The position numbers and the translations under genes are program-made. Shown piece after piece: positions 13,901-28,282 of a stretch of DNA of 64,000 nt. Numbering within the stretch: the stretch's first letter is position 1; each line of letters opens with the position of its first letter. The notes beneath the pieces are model-generated. The model searched no databases, was not told the origin of the DNA, and was given only the letters and a program-made list of their open reading frames with translations. The stretch comes from Cardiocondyla obscurior (taxonomy: Eukaryota; Arthropoda; Insecta; Hymenoptera; Formicidae): contig NC_091876.1 of NCBI RefSeq assembly GCF_019399895.1, forward strand, positions 682,001 to 746,000, read 5' to 3'.

Positions 13901-15720
13901 TAAAGTTATAAAATAAAAATTAGCGCGATTGTTACTGCTAGAGAAACAGCGTTTCGCTGCATTTGAAAAAAAAAAAAAAAAAAAAAAAAAAAAGAAAAAA
14001 AATGTGATTTTTCACTTTCTCGTCCAGCATTAATAAATGATACTTGGTAACAAAACGAACACTAATTCTCCTTTCTAAGCGACCCACATGCGATTACGGG
14101 GTCTATGTTTTCTCTGAAATGGAAAGCTTGAGATTATTCCCATCCGCCGTGCTCCATATCTCCGTAGATACGACCGCGCGGACAAATATAAGATAAACTC
14201 GAAGTAAAAGTTTTGAGGATGATAAATCATCCGTCGGTACAGCGTCGACTGACATTGCGAAAAATTATTATCGGGGTCGTAAATTAAGTTAAAATCAAAG
14301 CTAGATACTCTGTAATGTTTGTTCGACGCAAACGAACCTACGTAATCCCCAGCCAAGGCGTTAAAACTGCGCCGCCGCGAATTTCGCAGGTCGATCATGA
14401 GATGCAAATGCAAATGCAAATGACACGTTGTGAGGTAATGTGAAAAAGATAAAAGAAAAACCCAAAAAATTAAAGGATCGGTGAATATTCAAGAGTTCCT
14501 GCCCAATGTAACTTATTATCTAGCGCGCAGGGTACCTACTTTGCCGTATCGCAATTTATACGAGCGCGGCACTAATTGCAATTGCGAAATTATGCGGCGC
14601 AGTTAAAACAGGATTTTCCTACGGCAGGATACCCCGCGAAAATATGTGAGAGAAAAATCCTATTTATCATTCGTTTGTCGCGCGCAGTACTTATTTATCT
14701 GACAGACAAATTCGTGACATTTGTGATGAATTTTTAATTCGCTCGCACGACCGTTTAACGTCAAATTTTATTTACGTAGAACAAGTCTATTTCCGAGCGC
14801 GAGATAAAAATTACGTTTTTGCGTTGAGTGCTGAATCGAGAATGTGGTTTATGATATTAGAAAAAGAGGAAAAAAAAAAAACAACTATGTAACAGGATCT
14901 ACAACGGTGCGTAACACGTTTCGTAAAGAAATGTAACGAAACCCCCGCGCTCTAACACGGGCTGCGTTAAAAGAAAAACAAATATACATTTGTGTGGGTT
15001 ATAAAAGCGCTCTTTGTGAATATTAATTTTTCGAAAAGCTCAGCTTTTTTTCCCCAACGACATCGTGGGTGATGATTAAGGTTTCGGCTAACGAAGACAG
15101 GTGTGACTTTAAATAAGCAGGTAAAGCAAGATACGAACCAGTGAGTACGGCGCCGACGAGCATGAAGAGAGTGCCGAAGGCCGGAAGGGCGATCTGGCAA
15201 TTCGCCGCTATGACCACGCCAGCCACCATTAGGCCGCCCTCGATCTTCTCCACCCTCAACCGCGATATGGGGGTCGGGCATTTCAATTTTGTACCCAGGC
15301 CGCCACCCAGCATCCCCTCTTCGGCTGCCATGCTGCCCGGTCTGCAACAACAAGAGAGTCTAATTACGACAGGTGTAATAAAGGTGGCCGAGGAAAATTG
15401 CGAGGACGCGCGTCATCTTCCTTTGAACGGTACGCCCTACGTGAAATTTTAAGCGGGACCGTAATTCATGTAACAATCACATAATTAGAGAGCTAATGAT
15501 AATAGCCGTTAATAGTATACTTTTACGAGTAATAAAGATAATTGGGCCTACCACGTGATTTCGACGTCAGTATTTTGTGGAGCAAGAAAAGAATAAAAGA
15601 TTGAGATCGAGATCGAGATAAAAGAAATCTCGGTTGAAATACGGTACGCCTATCGCATTCTAAGGAACGCTTCTAAGCTATCAAGCCAGGATAAGTTTTA
15701 ATTACATGATAATTACATAG

Positions 15721-15751
<31 letters not shown>

Positions 15752-18700
15752 AAGGTTTAAGTCACATTTTCTTTCAAATTGCATTCAGGGTTGTAAAAAT
15801 TCGCGTAAAAGGAGCCAAAAAAATAGGGCTCAGCCGGGATTTGAACCCGGGACCTCTCGCACCCAAAGCGAGAATCATACCCCTAGACCACTGAGCCGTT
15901 GTTGGTTCTTTCATCGTAAACGCTTATGTACATGCTGCAATCATTAATTTCTACCAATATGTAAATTATGAAAATTATAAAATAAATGTGATTCCACTGT
16001 AATATACATCTCATTGGAAATGACAGGAGGAGGAAGAGGAGGAAGAGGAGGAGGAGGAGGAGGAGGAGCATCGACTCGGATTGCTTGAATCAGTTGTTTT
16101 TTTTTTTTTTCCAAGTCTGACGCTTGTACGCTGCGCGATGCACGTGCATCGCCGCAGCGATTTAGTGAACGACGTTGAGGACATGTGGCGATCAGCATGA
16201 CCCTATTCCGAAGATGTCGGCGAGATAACCCATGTAGCTGGGCGAATCTTGACTCGCCTCGCCCTCTGCTCCATTTACCCGGATGCTCCAGGTCATCGGA
16301 GATCGGAGAGGAGGAGCATCGGAGGCAGGGATAACAAATGAAGCAATAAGAACGAGTGCCACATGCTCTCGCTCGACTAATTACTAAGAAAGTAGTTTGT
16401 TGTACTTGGCGGCTTAATGACGCTACATGAAATTGACGTTTGCTTGTAATTAAATGTTTCTTTTACGAATGCTTTACGTAGATGTATTTTTGATTTATTT
16501 CTTTGTATAATTTTTGTAGAGAGTGCTGTGTGTCATCGTGATGTAATCTCACTCATCAATCACGATTAAATTGATATAACGTATCGATCATTAATAGACA
16601 AACAGGAAGGAAGATAAAACACCGCATGAATATCATAATCTTTATACGTAACATATGTATTATATAGACAAGGTATTTTAATGACGATGAATCACAGCAT
16701 CACTCACATTTTTACGTGAGCAAAACTCGGCATTATTTGCGGAAGATGGTAACAACGTGTGTACATACACATTCGCGTGCTTGACTGAATTTATCACGGA
16801 AATGAGCATCTCTTATGCAATCGCCGCAAGTTTCACTCGTGTTCTCGTGATTTCGGCGATGCCGTCATTTCTCGAATTCCTCTTGCAAAACTTAAACAAG
16901 TAAGATAAATAAGACTAGCATGTCAAAAACGTGCAAGAGATCGTCGAGAAAAAGGATAGTTGTTTGAGAAATCTAAAACAATTTATTAATTTTTTTTTTT
17001 TTTCTCTCCTCGTGACAACATGGAGAAATCGGTGACTCGCTGGGCGAATCACGCACGCCGCGTGTCAAGTTCGAGGCCGCGATTGATCTCTCCCCAAGCG
17101 GCGAGTTAATCGAGTCTGCCTCCCAAGAATCCGGTTCGCGTCGCTGCTAATGGTATAAGCGAAGCCTCCTCCACCTGACATAATAAACGGCAGTTAGCGG
17201 CTGAAACGACGACGCGAAACTGCGAAATAATGCCAAGACTCGGCGCGTCTGGTCGAGATTTCCACCCGGAAGCTCGCTACTTGACGCGTACGATTCTATC
17301 GCGATGGAAGGAAGAAACGTCGGACGCGCCAAGTTGATTATCTCGACGGAGATGAGCAAGCTGATAAAGCGGACCGCGCTCGTCCGCTCTTAACTCGCGA
17401 CCGGGATCTACGCTCAATTAATTATTTTCCGTATTTGTATCGTGGGTACCGGGCCGCGGTACGTTGAGTGGCGCAACAGGATCCAAAGTAACTGGTCTGT
17501 GCGTTGTACAGTTAACACGCGATAATAGAATTACGACAATCAATGCAGAAGGATCTAACGGAGTCGATTGATGCTATTCGCGAGCGTAGTGTTATTCCTG
17601 CAATCATTAGTCAACCTTTGGGATAATAAATTAATAAGAATTTTCCCAAGTGTACCGGGCGCTGCAACTGTAAGGCCTATTTTCCTAAAAATACGCGTAA
17701 GGCATTGCGCGACGTGTGTAACTCGGCTTGGGGAAAGATAAACTTGACAACGAAATTATATGCGCTCTCGAGAACTCTACCGCCGGATCGATCGTGATAA
17801 AACCTCGGAAGTATAGAGAAATTTCGCGCTTTTACGGCGGACTAGATTTTCCTAACGAACGAGATCGGCGATAGAAGAATTGCACCCGCCTGATGGAAAC
17901 GTATAATGATCTACACAAATTAACGGCTGTTTTAATTCCAGAAACGGCTCTCTCGGCTTTATTGACGCCTTCTCCTATACAGCGCCCTCGTCCCGCATCG
18001 CGACCGCGACGGCTTAATAACGCGGTCTTTGACCAATCAGAGGTCTATTTTTCTTCGACGGAAGCTGAGAAAGATGGTTAATTATCGCGACGTCGCCCAG
18101 GATATAACAGCGTTCACAATTAAGTCATTTAAAATGAATATCTTCCTTCTTATACATTTCTTTATTAGCTTAAGTTCTGAACGTATCGCACATTTAAGAA
18201 TTATACTTAATTCTCGGCGCGTTGAAGAAATAAATCACGATCACGCTTTGGTTCGTGCTCGAGGGATTAATGTTCCGGGCATCTCATATGCGTCGACGGT
18301 AACGCAAGAGCGTAAGGGAAAATTGACCGCGAGTTAACCGAAAAGGATTGCCAGCCGAAGAAGCGCAAGACGCGCTTCCTCCGGGGTTCCTCCCGCGTGC
18401 GATTTCGAACTCGATTCATCGCTCTCCCCGTGGGCGTGCTCGGTCGCGTAGCGCACAACGTCGTCGACTTGGTCGGCGACCAAGACGGGCCTAAGTAAAA
18501 CGACCTTGCGCAAACGGCGACGAACGCGCTCGGGTTCGACGACCGCTCGGCTCGCCAGAGATACAACCGGAGGTGCCTTTCTACAGCCTTGACTGCAACC
18601 TCTAGAGCACCTAACGTGCATCCCGTGACGTGTCACTCTCTCTCTCTCTCTCTCTCTCTTTCTGCCGCGAGCGAACAATACCGCGACGCGTGCACGAGTC

Positions 18701-21700
18701 GATGAAATGAGGAAAATTAGCGCTTTTCGCGGAACGAAAACATGCGCCCATTGTGCGGGCTCCTCCGCTCGCCGCGGTCATTGCTGTTTCCTCCCTCAAC
18801 ACGCACGCCCCACTGCAGTTTGACCCTTTAATATTCCGCGGGAGCGATACGTATCCTGCCACAATGGGAAATCTCGTAGCAACGGCAAACGTACGTCGCA
18901 ACAGCGCCATTTTTCAGCTAATTCGTATCATGTATGCCGCGCGTATCGATCTCTTCCTTTTGTTATGTGAAATTTCTGTATCATATGTCTCTATTTGTTA
19001 CACTTGTAAACCTCTGCGTGGGATAAATACGTGAAATTTAAAACTGAAACGCCTTTATTGATCGCGCTTTACATACCTTTATTGATAGCGCGTTTCATTA
19101 TCCGGATTATACGACGCAATTTATTATAATGGTTTAATCAATAGAAAAGGATTTAATATTTACGTTACGTCCCGCCGAATTGAATTTTTCTTGTTTAATC
19201 AACGAAACAATAATTAGGTGTAATTAAACGCACCCCACGCGGAAGAGCATTAAACGCGCGTATCAGAATTCGATGCCGAATCTCGCCGTCGACTTGGTAA
19301 TTCACCAAGACACTTTCGTCCGAGCTAGATATTATATTATTTAATCGCGGCGACGCCGTGGCATCCTTCCAAAGAAGCCTCTCTCTTTCTCGCACCTCAT
19401 TTTACATTTACCTCTGCAAAACGTATGTCTTGCTTGCCTATTCATATCGTCCGCCGTCAATCTTCGTGACACGAATATCGCAAAAATTATTATTCCCGTT
19501 TTCTTTTTTTTTTTTTTTCGCTCCGACTTTTGGCGTAATCAATAAATAAAGCGCTGCAAAACGCTCGATTTGATATCACACGAACGGCCCCCCCTTTATC
19601 TCTATAAAGCGGCATGGAAACATGGCCCTAACGGGAGTATTTAGTCGCGAAGCGAAGTGCCTGTCCACACGCGAGCGCATGACGTGGACGGATGTCGGGC
19701 TGAATTGGCGCAATGACCATAACCGGGGCCCAACGCAACGAGTATGCGATCCTTTTTTTTCCCCTCCCGCTAAGACAACGCGAATTTACGAGACCCATCA
19801 ATCTTGCAATCGTTGAAAATTATAATTAAACGTGTCTTTAAAATGTAACATTGTAACAGCTACGTTGTGTAACGCGTCAATAAATTGCGTCAGCATCTGA
19901 CCCGAGCGTATCTTCTTCGTATCTGCGTTTCTTCTACGGGTAAGTATAAAGAAAAAAAAAAAAAATAAAAATTTGAACGCTGCATCTGGATAATTTCACT
20001 ATTGCGCATCGAATATATTCGCGATATCTCTGGTTTAGATCCCGCTGTACAGACTGTGTTGTGCCAGATAATAAGGTCACAACAATCTATCCCGCTGTGC
20101 GACCTTGCTTGTTTTTTCACTGGCGCGATATTGTCGAATTTTTCTAGTTGACCGATTCGACGGTATCGACGGTACGACGAACCTGTCGGCGAGGATGATT
20201 TGATTTCGTGAATCTACAAACGAAATCATCGCAGACAAATTGAGACGACGTTCGCAACACGCCTACAGCTTTATACATGTGTACATATATGTATATGTAT
20301 ACATATATTTTAGCTAACGTATAACCTCCCAAAACGAGCAATGTAAAAAAATTTTTTTATCACATTTATTTCTGCAATTTAAATATTTCCATCACTCTAT
20401 CCGACATTCAAACGTAAAAATTCTGCGTGCGAGTTGTAAATGCTGTGATATTAAGCGCGCATTAAAGACAATGAAAACGCAGCTCGCAATTCTCTATAAA
20501 AATATTCATTGCACTAACGTAAAAACAGTGGATTAAATATCTCTCAATGGAGGGGGGGAGGGGTGAAGCTCGCGGGTGAGTGCAATAAATCGTTTAAGCG
20601 TTAACGGAAATACGGCCGAGAAACCGGAAAATTTATATGCGGCGGTCCAGTTAATTCTCTCTTTGCGAATAAACTTGTCGCTCCCGCGAAGATCGTGGCT
20701 CTCAAGTTTTACGTAACCGCGAAAAAGCTGCGGCGTTATATCGGGCCGCGCCAACAAAGAACGTTAATAACGTCGGCGAAGAATTGCGCGTGTTTTTCAT
20801 TCGCATTCTTCCTCGTGCGTTCGCTTCTTTTCTTACTCATTGCCCGTAACGCGGACGTGCACGGCACGCCGATCTCTTCCTTCTCGCGTGAATCCACACG
20901 TGAACATACGCGGACCACGTGCATCGCGTTGAGCGCGCAGAAAGTCACGCTCGGCGAAGGACGAATTCGCGACAAAGCGCATTTTTACAATCGTTTTTTT
21001 TCAACTGCGTGAAAAAAAAAAAAAAAAAAAAAAATAACGCGACAATAGAAAATGTATTTATGAAACACATGAAATAAGTAAAAGGGATTTTCGATCAATA
21101 AGTTAAAAGCAAATCGCCCATATAAATTATTTATACCGCATAAATTTAGGGCGAATAATGATACTGTCCATTTAAATTAACTGCAATATTTAATGGAAGC
21201 TTCCCATGCGATCCGAAAATAGGACCCCCGTCTAAAAATAGAAGAAAACGTTTCTCTCTCTCTCTCTCTCAACGTGCGGACCTCACGGTGACTAAAAACA
21301 AATAAATATAATAAACGTTTCCTTTTGCATGGTATAAAAGCGAAAAAAAAATCCCGAGCTGCGCAAACAGGAGTGATTATTCGCAACGTGCGCTTGTTAT
21401 TTCTCATTACACGTTGTGACAATATACATATATGCGCATTCGATCGCAAAATGAAAAATCTACAAAATGTGTAACAATTTCGTTGGAAATTATAAGTTTC
21501 TTTATACCGCTGTTTACCTGCATCAGTTATTTTCTCTCTCTCTCTCTCTCGATTTATTTGTAATATAATCGTACGAGGAAGAGAAAATGTTAAAAAACGA
21601 TTGACAGCTGAGCGCGAGTTTCGGAGCCCCCGCCGAATTGAGAGAGATGGGTTCGATCGAAGAATCGGATCAAACTCGCGCGACGTGATGAATGCGTGGA

Positions 21701-24700
21701 TACATACCGGGCAGAATTCTCGCTGGCCAGCTGCGATTTCTCGGGGTGGAACGGCGTGCCAAATGTCATGACGGAGCAAGTGGGCGTCGAGCGTCGCCGG
21801 GAATGCCGATTGTTATCCTTATCAGCGGGACGGCCGCCGAACAACTCGACTAGTCAGCTGATCGCGTGATGTTTCATCGCTTCGGTCAGCGTGCGCATAA
21901 CGACAGGGATTCTCTCGTCTACCCCTTGATCGCTTCCTCCTACGCGACAATCGGACACTTTTCTCCCTGTTAGAATTCCTCGGGAGAAACCTAAATCGTC
22001 CCCCTCGTCCAACTTTTCCGCGGCCCTTCAGTACCCTTGGACACAAACAACCGTCGCTGCTAAGCGGCTAAGCCGAGCGTGCTAAAAATAAATGTGCAGT
22101 TTTGAACGCGTAATCCTTAGCGAGAGGTAAACACCCTGGGCTTGGAGAGCGTCCTCGTTTGCGGCGGAGAACGGAATCACGCTGATCGGGGCGAAGGCAG
22201 CAGCAGCAGACCTCTCGACGCGCGCGTCCGCGAGAGGCGGAGGGCCTCGTCCGAGCTGTGGCGGTAACGGGATATCGCCAAGAGGCGTCCGTACGTAGGA
22301 GATTTACCGGAGCGACCAGGCCAAGTGCAACGACCGGGCGTCTCTCGTCTCGCCCCGGATTCGAGCCGTTTGGTCCTGGCGCTCGTCTTAGCCAAGCCTC
22401 GTTGTTTATTTATTCTTTGCCCGTGGACCGTCGTCCGTTGCCTCGCTATCGTCGTTGTTCGCACACAGCTAATCCGCGCCGCCAATTTGTCTTGCCTCGA
22501 GATGGATATCACAGATTGGCGGTTATCCGTCTTGATTCGTTTCGAAGATTAAACGTCTTAATCCAGCTACTTATCTCGATATCTCCTCGATCAAGTTGTT
22601 CTACTCTAGCTCGCGATTACGAGCTCGCTCGACTCTGTTGGACCTGGTTTCTCGCCACTGTCGGAGTGCAATGTTAAATATCTTCATCTAGTTTGCAAAA
22701 CTTGTTAATTATAATCATAAATCTTGCTGCGGATCGTAGTGCCGTTTAGAAGACGTCCCAGTCGGACAGGGTCCGCGCTGATTCATCTCGGGCTCCTGCC
22801 TTCTTCTCGCTGACGGAACACAATCGGAGCACAGTCGACGCGCGGTACCTTAATTTTTATCTTAAACTCTTGAATCTTTCGATACGTAAGCCGATACTCT
22901 GGCCGGGCTTATCGTTTCATTTCCTCTCGCTCCTGCGAGAATTCCCGTACGACGATATCGCGTCACAGTTCGTCCACCCTTTTACACACAGTTTTAAGTA
23001 TCCTCTCCAAGGACTGGCAACTCTCGCCGGCGATCGTGGAGTCGGGAAACGGTGGGCACGGACTTTCCACCTGCCGCCGCCGCCGCCGCGGGTCCTCGCT
23101 CGCGAACGCTCTCGGAGTAACGATCGCGCGCAAACGAGAGGAGGCAAGGAGATCGAGGGGGCGGGAGCGGGATCGACCGACTGCGGCCGAAGTGCAACGA
23201 AGAAGGCCTGGGTTGGAGCGTAACACGCCGGGTACCACTGTGGCTCGTGTCGCGTCTAGCAGTCGACTGAACTGACTCTGGCAAAGGAGGATGAAGCCGA
23301 GGCGACGTGGCTCTGACGCTGCCGCGGGGCCTCCCGTCCCTCCACTACTCGCTATCGCCACCGCCACCGCCACCGCCACCGCCACCGCCATCGCCATCGT
23401 CATCGCCACCCCCGGGATCGCAGCTACCGTCGTGTCGCAGTGCCGCGACTCGCCCCCGGTGCCTTTAACCCTCGGCGCCGCGACGATAATGCACCTTCCT
23501 TTCCAGCCTCCGGCGCGAGAAGCCACGTGTCGAGCCAAGATGTAACGACGAATCGCGGACGGTAAAACCGTTGTCCGATATTTCGAGAAACGGTCGGTTT
23601 TTATTCCACGCCGAAAATAATTCCTCGGACGCGTCGACGCCCGGAGAGTTTCGTTTCGTTTCGTTTCGTAATGCAATTTAACGATAATCCCGCTGTTGTA
23701 CGCGTTAAAAACGAGTATCGCGTATTTTGAAAAATCACGATACGCGAAAGCTATAATAATTTTCGATAGCACCCAACGCGTCGCGGGGGGTTAATCGTGC
23801 AACGAAAGAAATAAAATTTTTTATTAAAAAAAAACTTGAATAAAAAATATAAAATTTTATCCTGAATTGTTTCATGTGTAATAATTTTTTGCAACAGATC
23901 GTCGGAACGTTATCAGACAAATTGTACAGAGCACCCATAATACCCAAGTGCGCAAGACGGTTTACAAGCACGGATATTAATACGTAATCAAACTCTCTTC
24001 TCGTTCACTCGGACACGACGACGATGCGACGAGCTTGTCGAGTTTACGGATGCGACAACGACGTCACCGGAATAAGCGAACACCTGTTTGCTCGTATAAT
24101 AACGACAATGTCGGTGGCGAGCTTTCATATAGGTATGCATAGGCGGGCTGATATAGGTGCCTCCCGCGTTCGCGATGTTTGAATGAAAATAAGTAGCACC
24201 CGTAGGACGTGAAACTGTAAAACGCAGCGCGTTCGTGTCGATGCCATTTCTCGATATTTATTATTCCATTTGAATCGAACCCTCTTCGCGTTCGAGCACA
24301 CATTGATTAAGGATGAATGAGCGCGATGTCTAAAGCGTCTCAATGACATTACCCTGCACATTTCGACGTCAGAGGAATATTCATTGTTGAAAGGTTACAG
24401 AAATATTAAAAGAAACCTTCCAAATTTTAAGTAATCTTTAAAATAACCTTCACACGATTTAACTTTACGATATCCTTTGTTTTACTTGGGTCGTTGATTG
24501 TCTCTAACGGACATAACGGATCGCGGGAGCGCGAGATCGAGCCGAGATAAATCAACGGTGGACGGAAATCTATGACGCAATGCTGTAGAATATCTGTCGA
24601 GTGTTCGACGTCATACTATTATTTTCAACCCCCGGCACCCGCCAAAGCGCCTGCCTATCCCTCGAGATATTTCCAAACGGATCGATAAAAGGCTGCGACG

Positions 24701-27700
24701 GATTAAAAAAAAACAAAAAAAACACTCACGTTCGAGACAATGGGGCCGAAAGAAGATAGGAGCGAAAAAAAAAAAAAAGGATCATGGGTAAATTGCGATA
24801 AAGGGTAATCGACTGCCCTGCCTACCTCGTAACACCCGGGGGCATCAACTGTTATGTGTATATATTTTATCGGCCGCCCCACATTGTAATTGAAGCACTT
24901 TTCTACGATCAATTAAGTAATTAATGGATTAATAAAAACGGGCTTAGTTAGTCAGTTTTGTGGCGAGTCATTAAACACGGCGGAATAGAACTCGAAAGAA
25001 TCGCCTGGCACTTTAAATATATGGAAAGTAAACGGAGCGTGAATACGAGATTGCTACGCGGTTAACTCCAGATCCTCTCAAAGACCTAAAACTCCTGTTG
25101 CGTTCATCCTCCTTTCTGGCTCTCTGCATTTTATACGTTAAATCCGACACGACGAATTACGTTTGGCCGCAAACGTTGTAATTTTCTTTAAAAATATCCC
25201 CAGTTAATATTCCCACCTAACCCACGGGGAAAAGTTATCCGTTTGCGCATCAATAATGCGAATGCAATGCTAATGATGAATTGGTAGTTAACAATTTATG
25301 AGATATATGCATATCAACATTTCTCGAGCAGCAAGCACAAGTCCCGTGGCAGATCTGCGATAACAAGTACCGAGTTTCGCGCTCGCGTACACCTAGTATT
25401 ACTATCCCCTCGCCTTAATGTGTTCGCCAACTTGCATGGCAGGATAGAGCCATTAATTACGCTAGAACAAGCCTGAGGTTGATGATACGAGTAAGCCGAC
25501 CCGAGACACGATATTACAGCGTAATATACTCTTATTTTACGTAGCAAACGCTACGCGTTATTTATACATTGCTCACGACGTAACAATTATCGTGTAAAAT
25601 ATTCTCTGACAAATGAGAAAAATTACCGAGTCAGCGTCTTAAACGTACGACGCGGAGAAACGTCATCGACAAATAATCGTCACGAAGACTAGGATAGGAA
25701 TCTCTGAGTCGAGCGAGTTTTAATAGATCACGGCTGTGGTGACATTTTTCTTTGCTATCGGAAGGAAATACCCTGAAGAGAAATATATGCACGCGACTAA
25801 GTTACAAAGAATTCTCTGTGTAAGTCACCTCAAAATAAATACAACACTCATCGTTCTAGTCACATCTACGCCTGGGAGATTTCTTGCCTTCGTATTGAGA
25901 GAAAGCACATTTTCACCAAACATTTTTTTTTTTTTTTCAACTACTTATGTTACACATATTATTAAAGCATTTACGTTACGTAAACATCTATTACAAATCG
26001 CTCAAAAACTGTCTAGATTCCGAGGTATTTGACGAGTAAAAGAATGCGCAAAAATTCCCGATCAGGATGGACGAACTCTCGCTCGAACGTGGGTGTTGGT
26101 TCGATCGAGCTTCATGTGCCGCGTCATGGCCGAGATGCACAAGGACGAGACTGCAGTTGCAGGCTGCGCGACTATACATATATCGCCGAACGAACAGCGG
26201 CAGGAAGTAGTGCGAGTGCATTATGATAATTATCATCCGCTCGCCGGAGCAAAAGCGGAGGCGTCCGATGTTCTACTTGCGCAAGATCGAAAAGTATTAA
26301 TTATTCCATTAAACTTGGATATTAAAAAAATTAATGCTCAAATTAAAAAAAAAAAATTTAATCCTGTACGTTAAAGACGTAACGCAAGATACAAAGTCAA
26401 ACGGTCTGTTGACGCTTATTAATAAAATGAGAATTAACATCGCGGTCCACGATTGAGATAATTCGCGCAGTTTCTCTCGTTACATCCGCGTAACGAATTA
26501 CCTGTCATTCGGGGCTCGGAAGAAAGAAACGGAACGGGATTTGCGAGGCGAGTGGGGTCTTCTCGCGATCTGCTTTTCTGAAATATCGCGCGCGGTCAAA
26601 GTAAGAATTACGTCGATCCTGCTTCTTGTGCAATTACCGCCGCACGATTTTTCAGAGCACCTCATCAACGCGAGGTTTTTCCGCAGTATCCTTGAACCAT
26701 CGACTCGGGCCACTTTCGAAGACTGTACAGAACCTACAGTTCCTCAAAAGACAAAGATACCTTACCTATTCAGTCACGCGAGGTACAGCATGTCGCCGGT
26801 GGTTCTCGCGATGTCGCCGATATCACTCTATCGATACGCAGTACCTTCATCTCCGATTATATTTAAATTAACCCCGTCGTTATTAATTTCAGTTTACGGA
26901 CTATGGCGGAACAGTAATTGAACGATTTGCATCGGTAATCGGATTAGCATTTAATTATTAAATTGTGAAAAGCATTGCAATTAATAATATTTAGTCGTAC
27001 CTACATCGAAACACAATTACCTAGATTAGCAAAATATTTTTCAAATAAGGTTTTTAGTATTAAAAATTCTAACAATATTATCGAGTTACCTTTGAGATAG
27101 TTTTCACTTTTAAACGATTTTAATTTTTAAATCCGTCATCCAAAGTTAATTTTATAAATTAATTAAATAAGAGCATTAATCGTAAAAAAAAGAAACAAAC
27201 CCTATCGCTCGTTTGCCAGGAAATTAACAATGTTATATCAGACGAGCGATATCGCAGAATTGATTTCGTGCTTGATGCAGCATTAACTCTCAGATGCGAC
27301 AGATCTTGCAATTAAATTATAAACAACGTATCAAGTTGAATTAAATCGCGCAATTTCGCAAGTTCGAACCCGGAGACGTGACAGATTCTAGAAATAGGCC
27401 ACCACCTCCCAGCGAGACATGTGTACTTTGAGACGTGTGTGCCAGTGGACTCTGAAATTAGACTCCGTCTACAAATTTCGCTCTCGTAATACATATACAT
27501 ATGTATGTAAAGCCCGACATACGCGGCGACACATACTATTGTTTACTTAGACGGCTGATGCGAAGGGATACGGTCCGCGTACAAAAAATTCCAAAACATA
27601 TTTCTCAGCTATACAGAAATGAAGAAGAAGAAACTGCGAGTTGATACAGCGGACAAACGTTCTTTCCATTACGTCGTCAACTCGAGTCAATTCAATGAAA

Positions 27701-28228
27701 AGATATGAAATACGCTCGAAACGTGGAAAAAAAAAAAACCTAATGCAATCGAGATATTCTCAGTAAAAATCCTGTTGAGAAACAGCGAAAGTTTCTTCTC
27801 CAAGTCCTTACTTTTAAGAGTAATCACGGACTCGGAGGCAAACGGTCTGGGCCGTTGACACCGTGGGTTTCTATAAATAAAAAGATAACCTACCCTGCAT
27901 TCTAGAATCTGGAAGCAACGAAAATATCGAGAACGTCAACTTGAGCGTAACAACGTCGCCCGAGTTATTTGAAATGGCTGAGGGTCAAAGGTGGATCACG
28001 CTAAGCTCAAAAAACTAAAAAAGACTTTCCCGAGGCCTTGTTGATCATCATTGAGGAATATAATAAATTCTAATCCATTTCATTATTAATAAAAATAATT
28101 ATATCGTTAAATAAGCAACGTATTATTACGATAGATAATAATTTATATTATTATAAATAAATTTTTTTAAATGCGTAACGTTATACTTTTTACCATTTTT
28201 CTCTTCTTCTTTCAATTATTATTATTAT

Positions 28229-28282
<54 letters not shown>

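Larger units (their letters stand above)
11881..15138. other. 3.3-kb intron 2 of the membrane-protein gene
   Basis: AT-rich intron with A runs at 12965-12984 and 13966-13993, and three overlapping octamer motifs at 14402-14421. The reading frames here (for example 12183-12608 plus, 14075-14419 minus) have no splice or family support. Confidence 0.5.

Noticed and set aside
22258..22677. 139-codon plus-strand frame in the GC-rich island
   Set aside because: No splice or family support, and the opposite strand is open as well. Arg/Pro-rich composition is typical of random GC-rich frames.
22963..23772. 269-codon minus-strand reading frame
   Set aside because: It overlaps frames open on the other strand, contains Ala-Val repeats made by a hexamer microsatellite, lacks an early ATG and shows no domain. 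Best explained by CpG-rich composition.
24025..24096. THAP-like start (MRRACRVYGCDNDV)
   Set aside because: The Cys spacing resembles a THAP finger start, but the frame ends soon after and the rest of the domain is missing.
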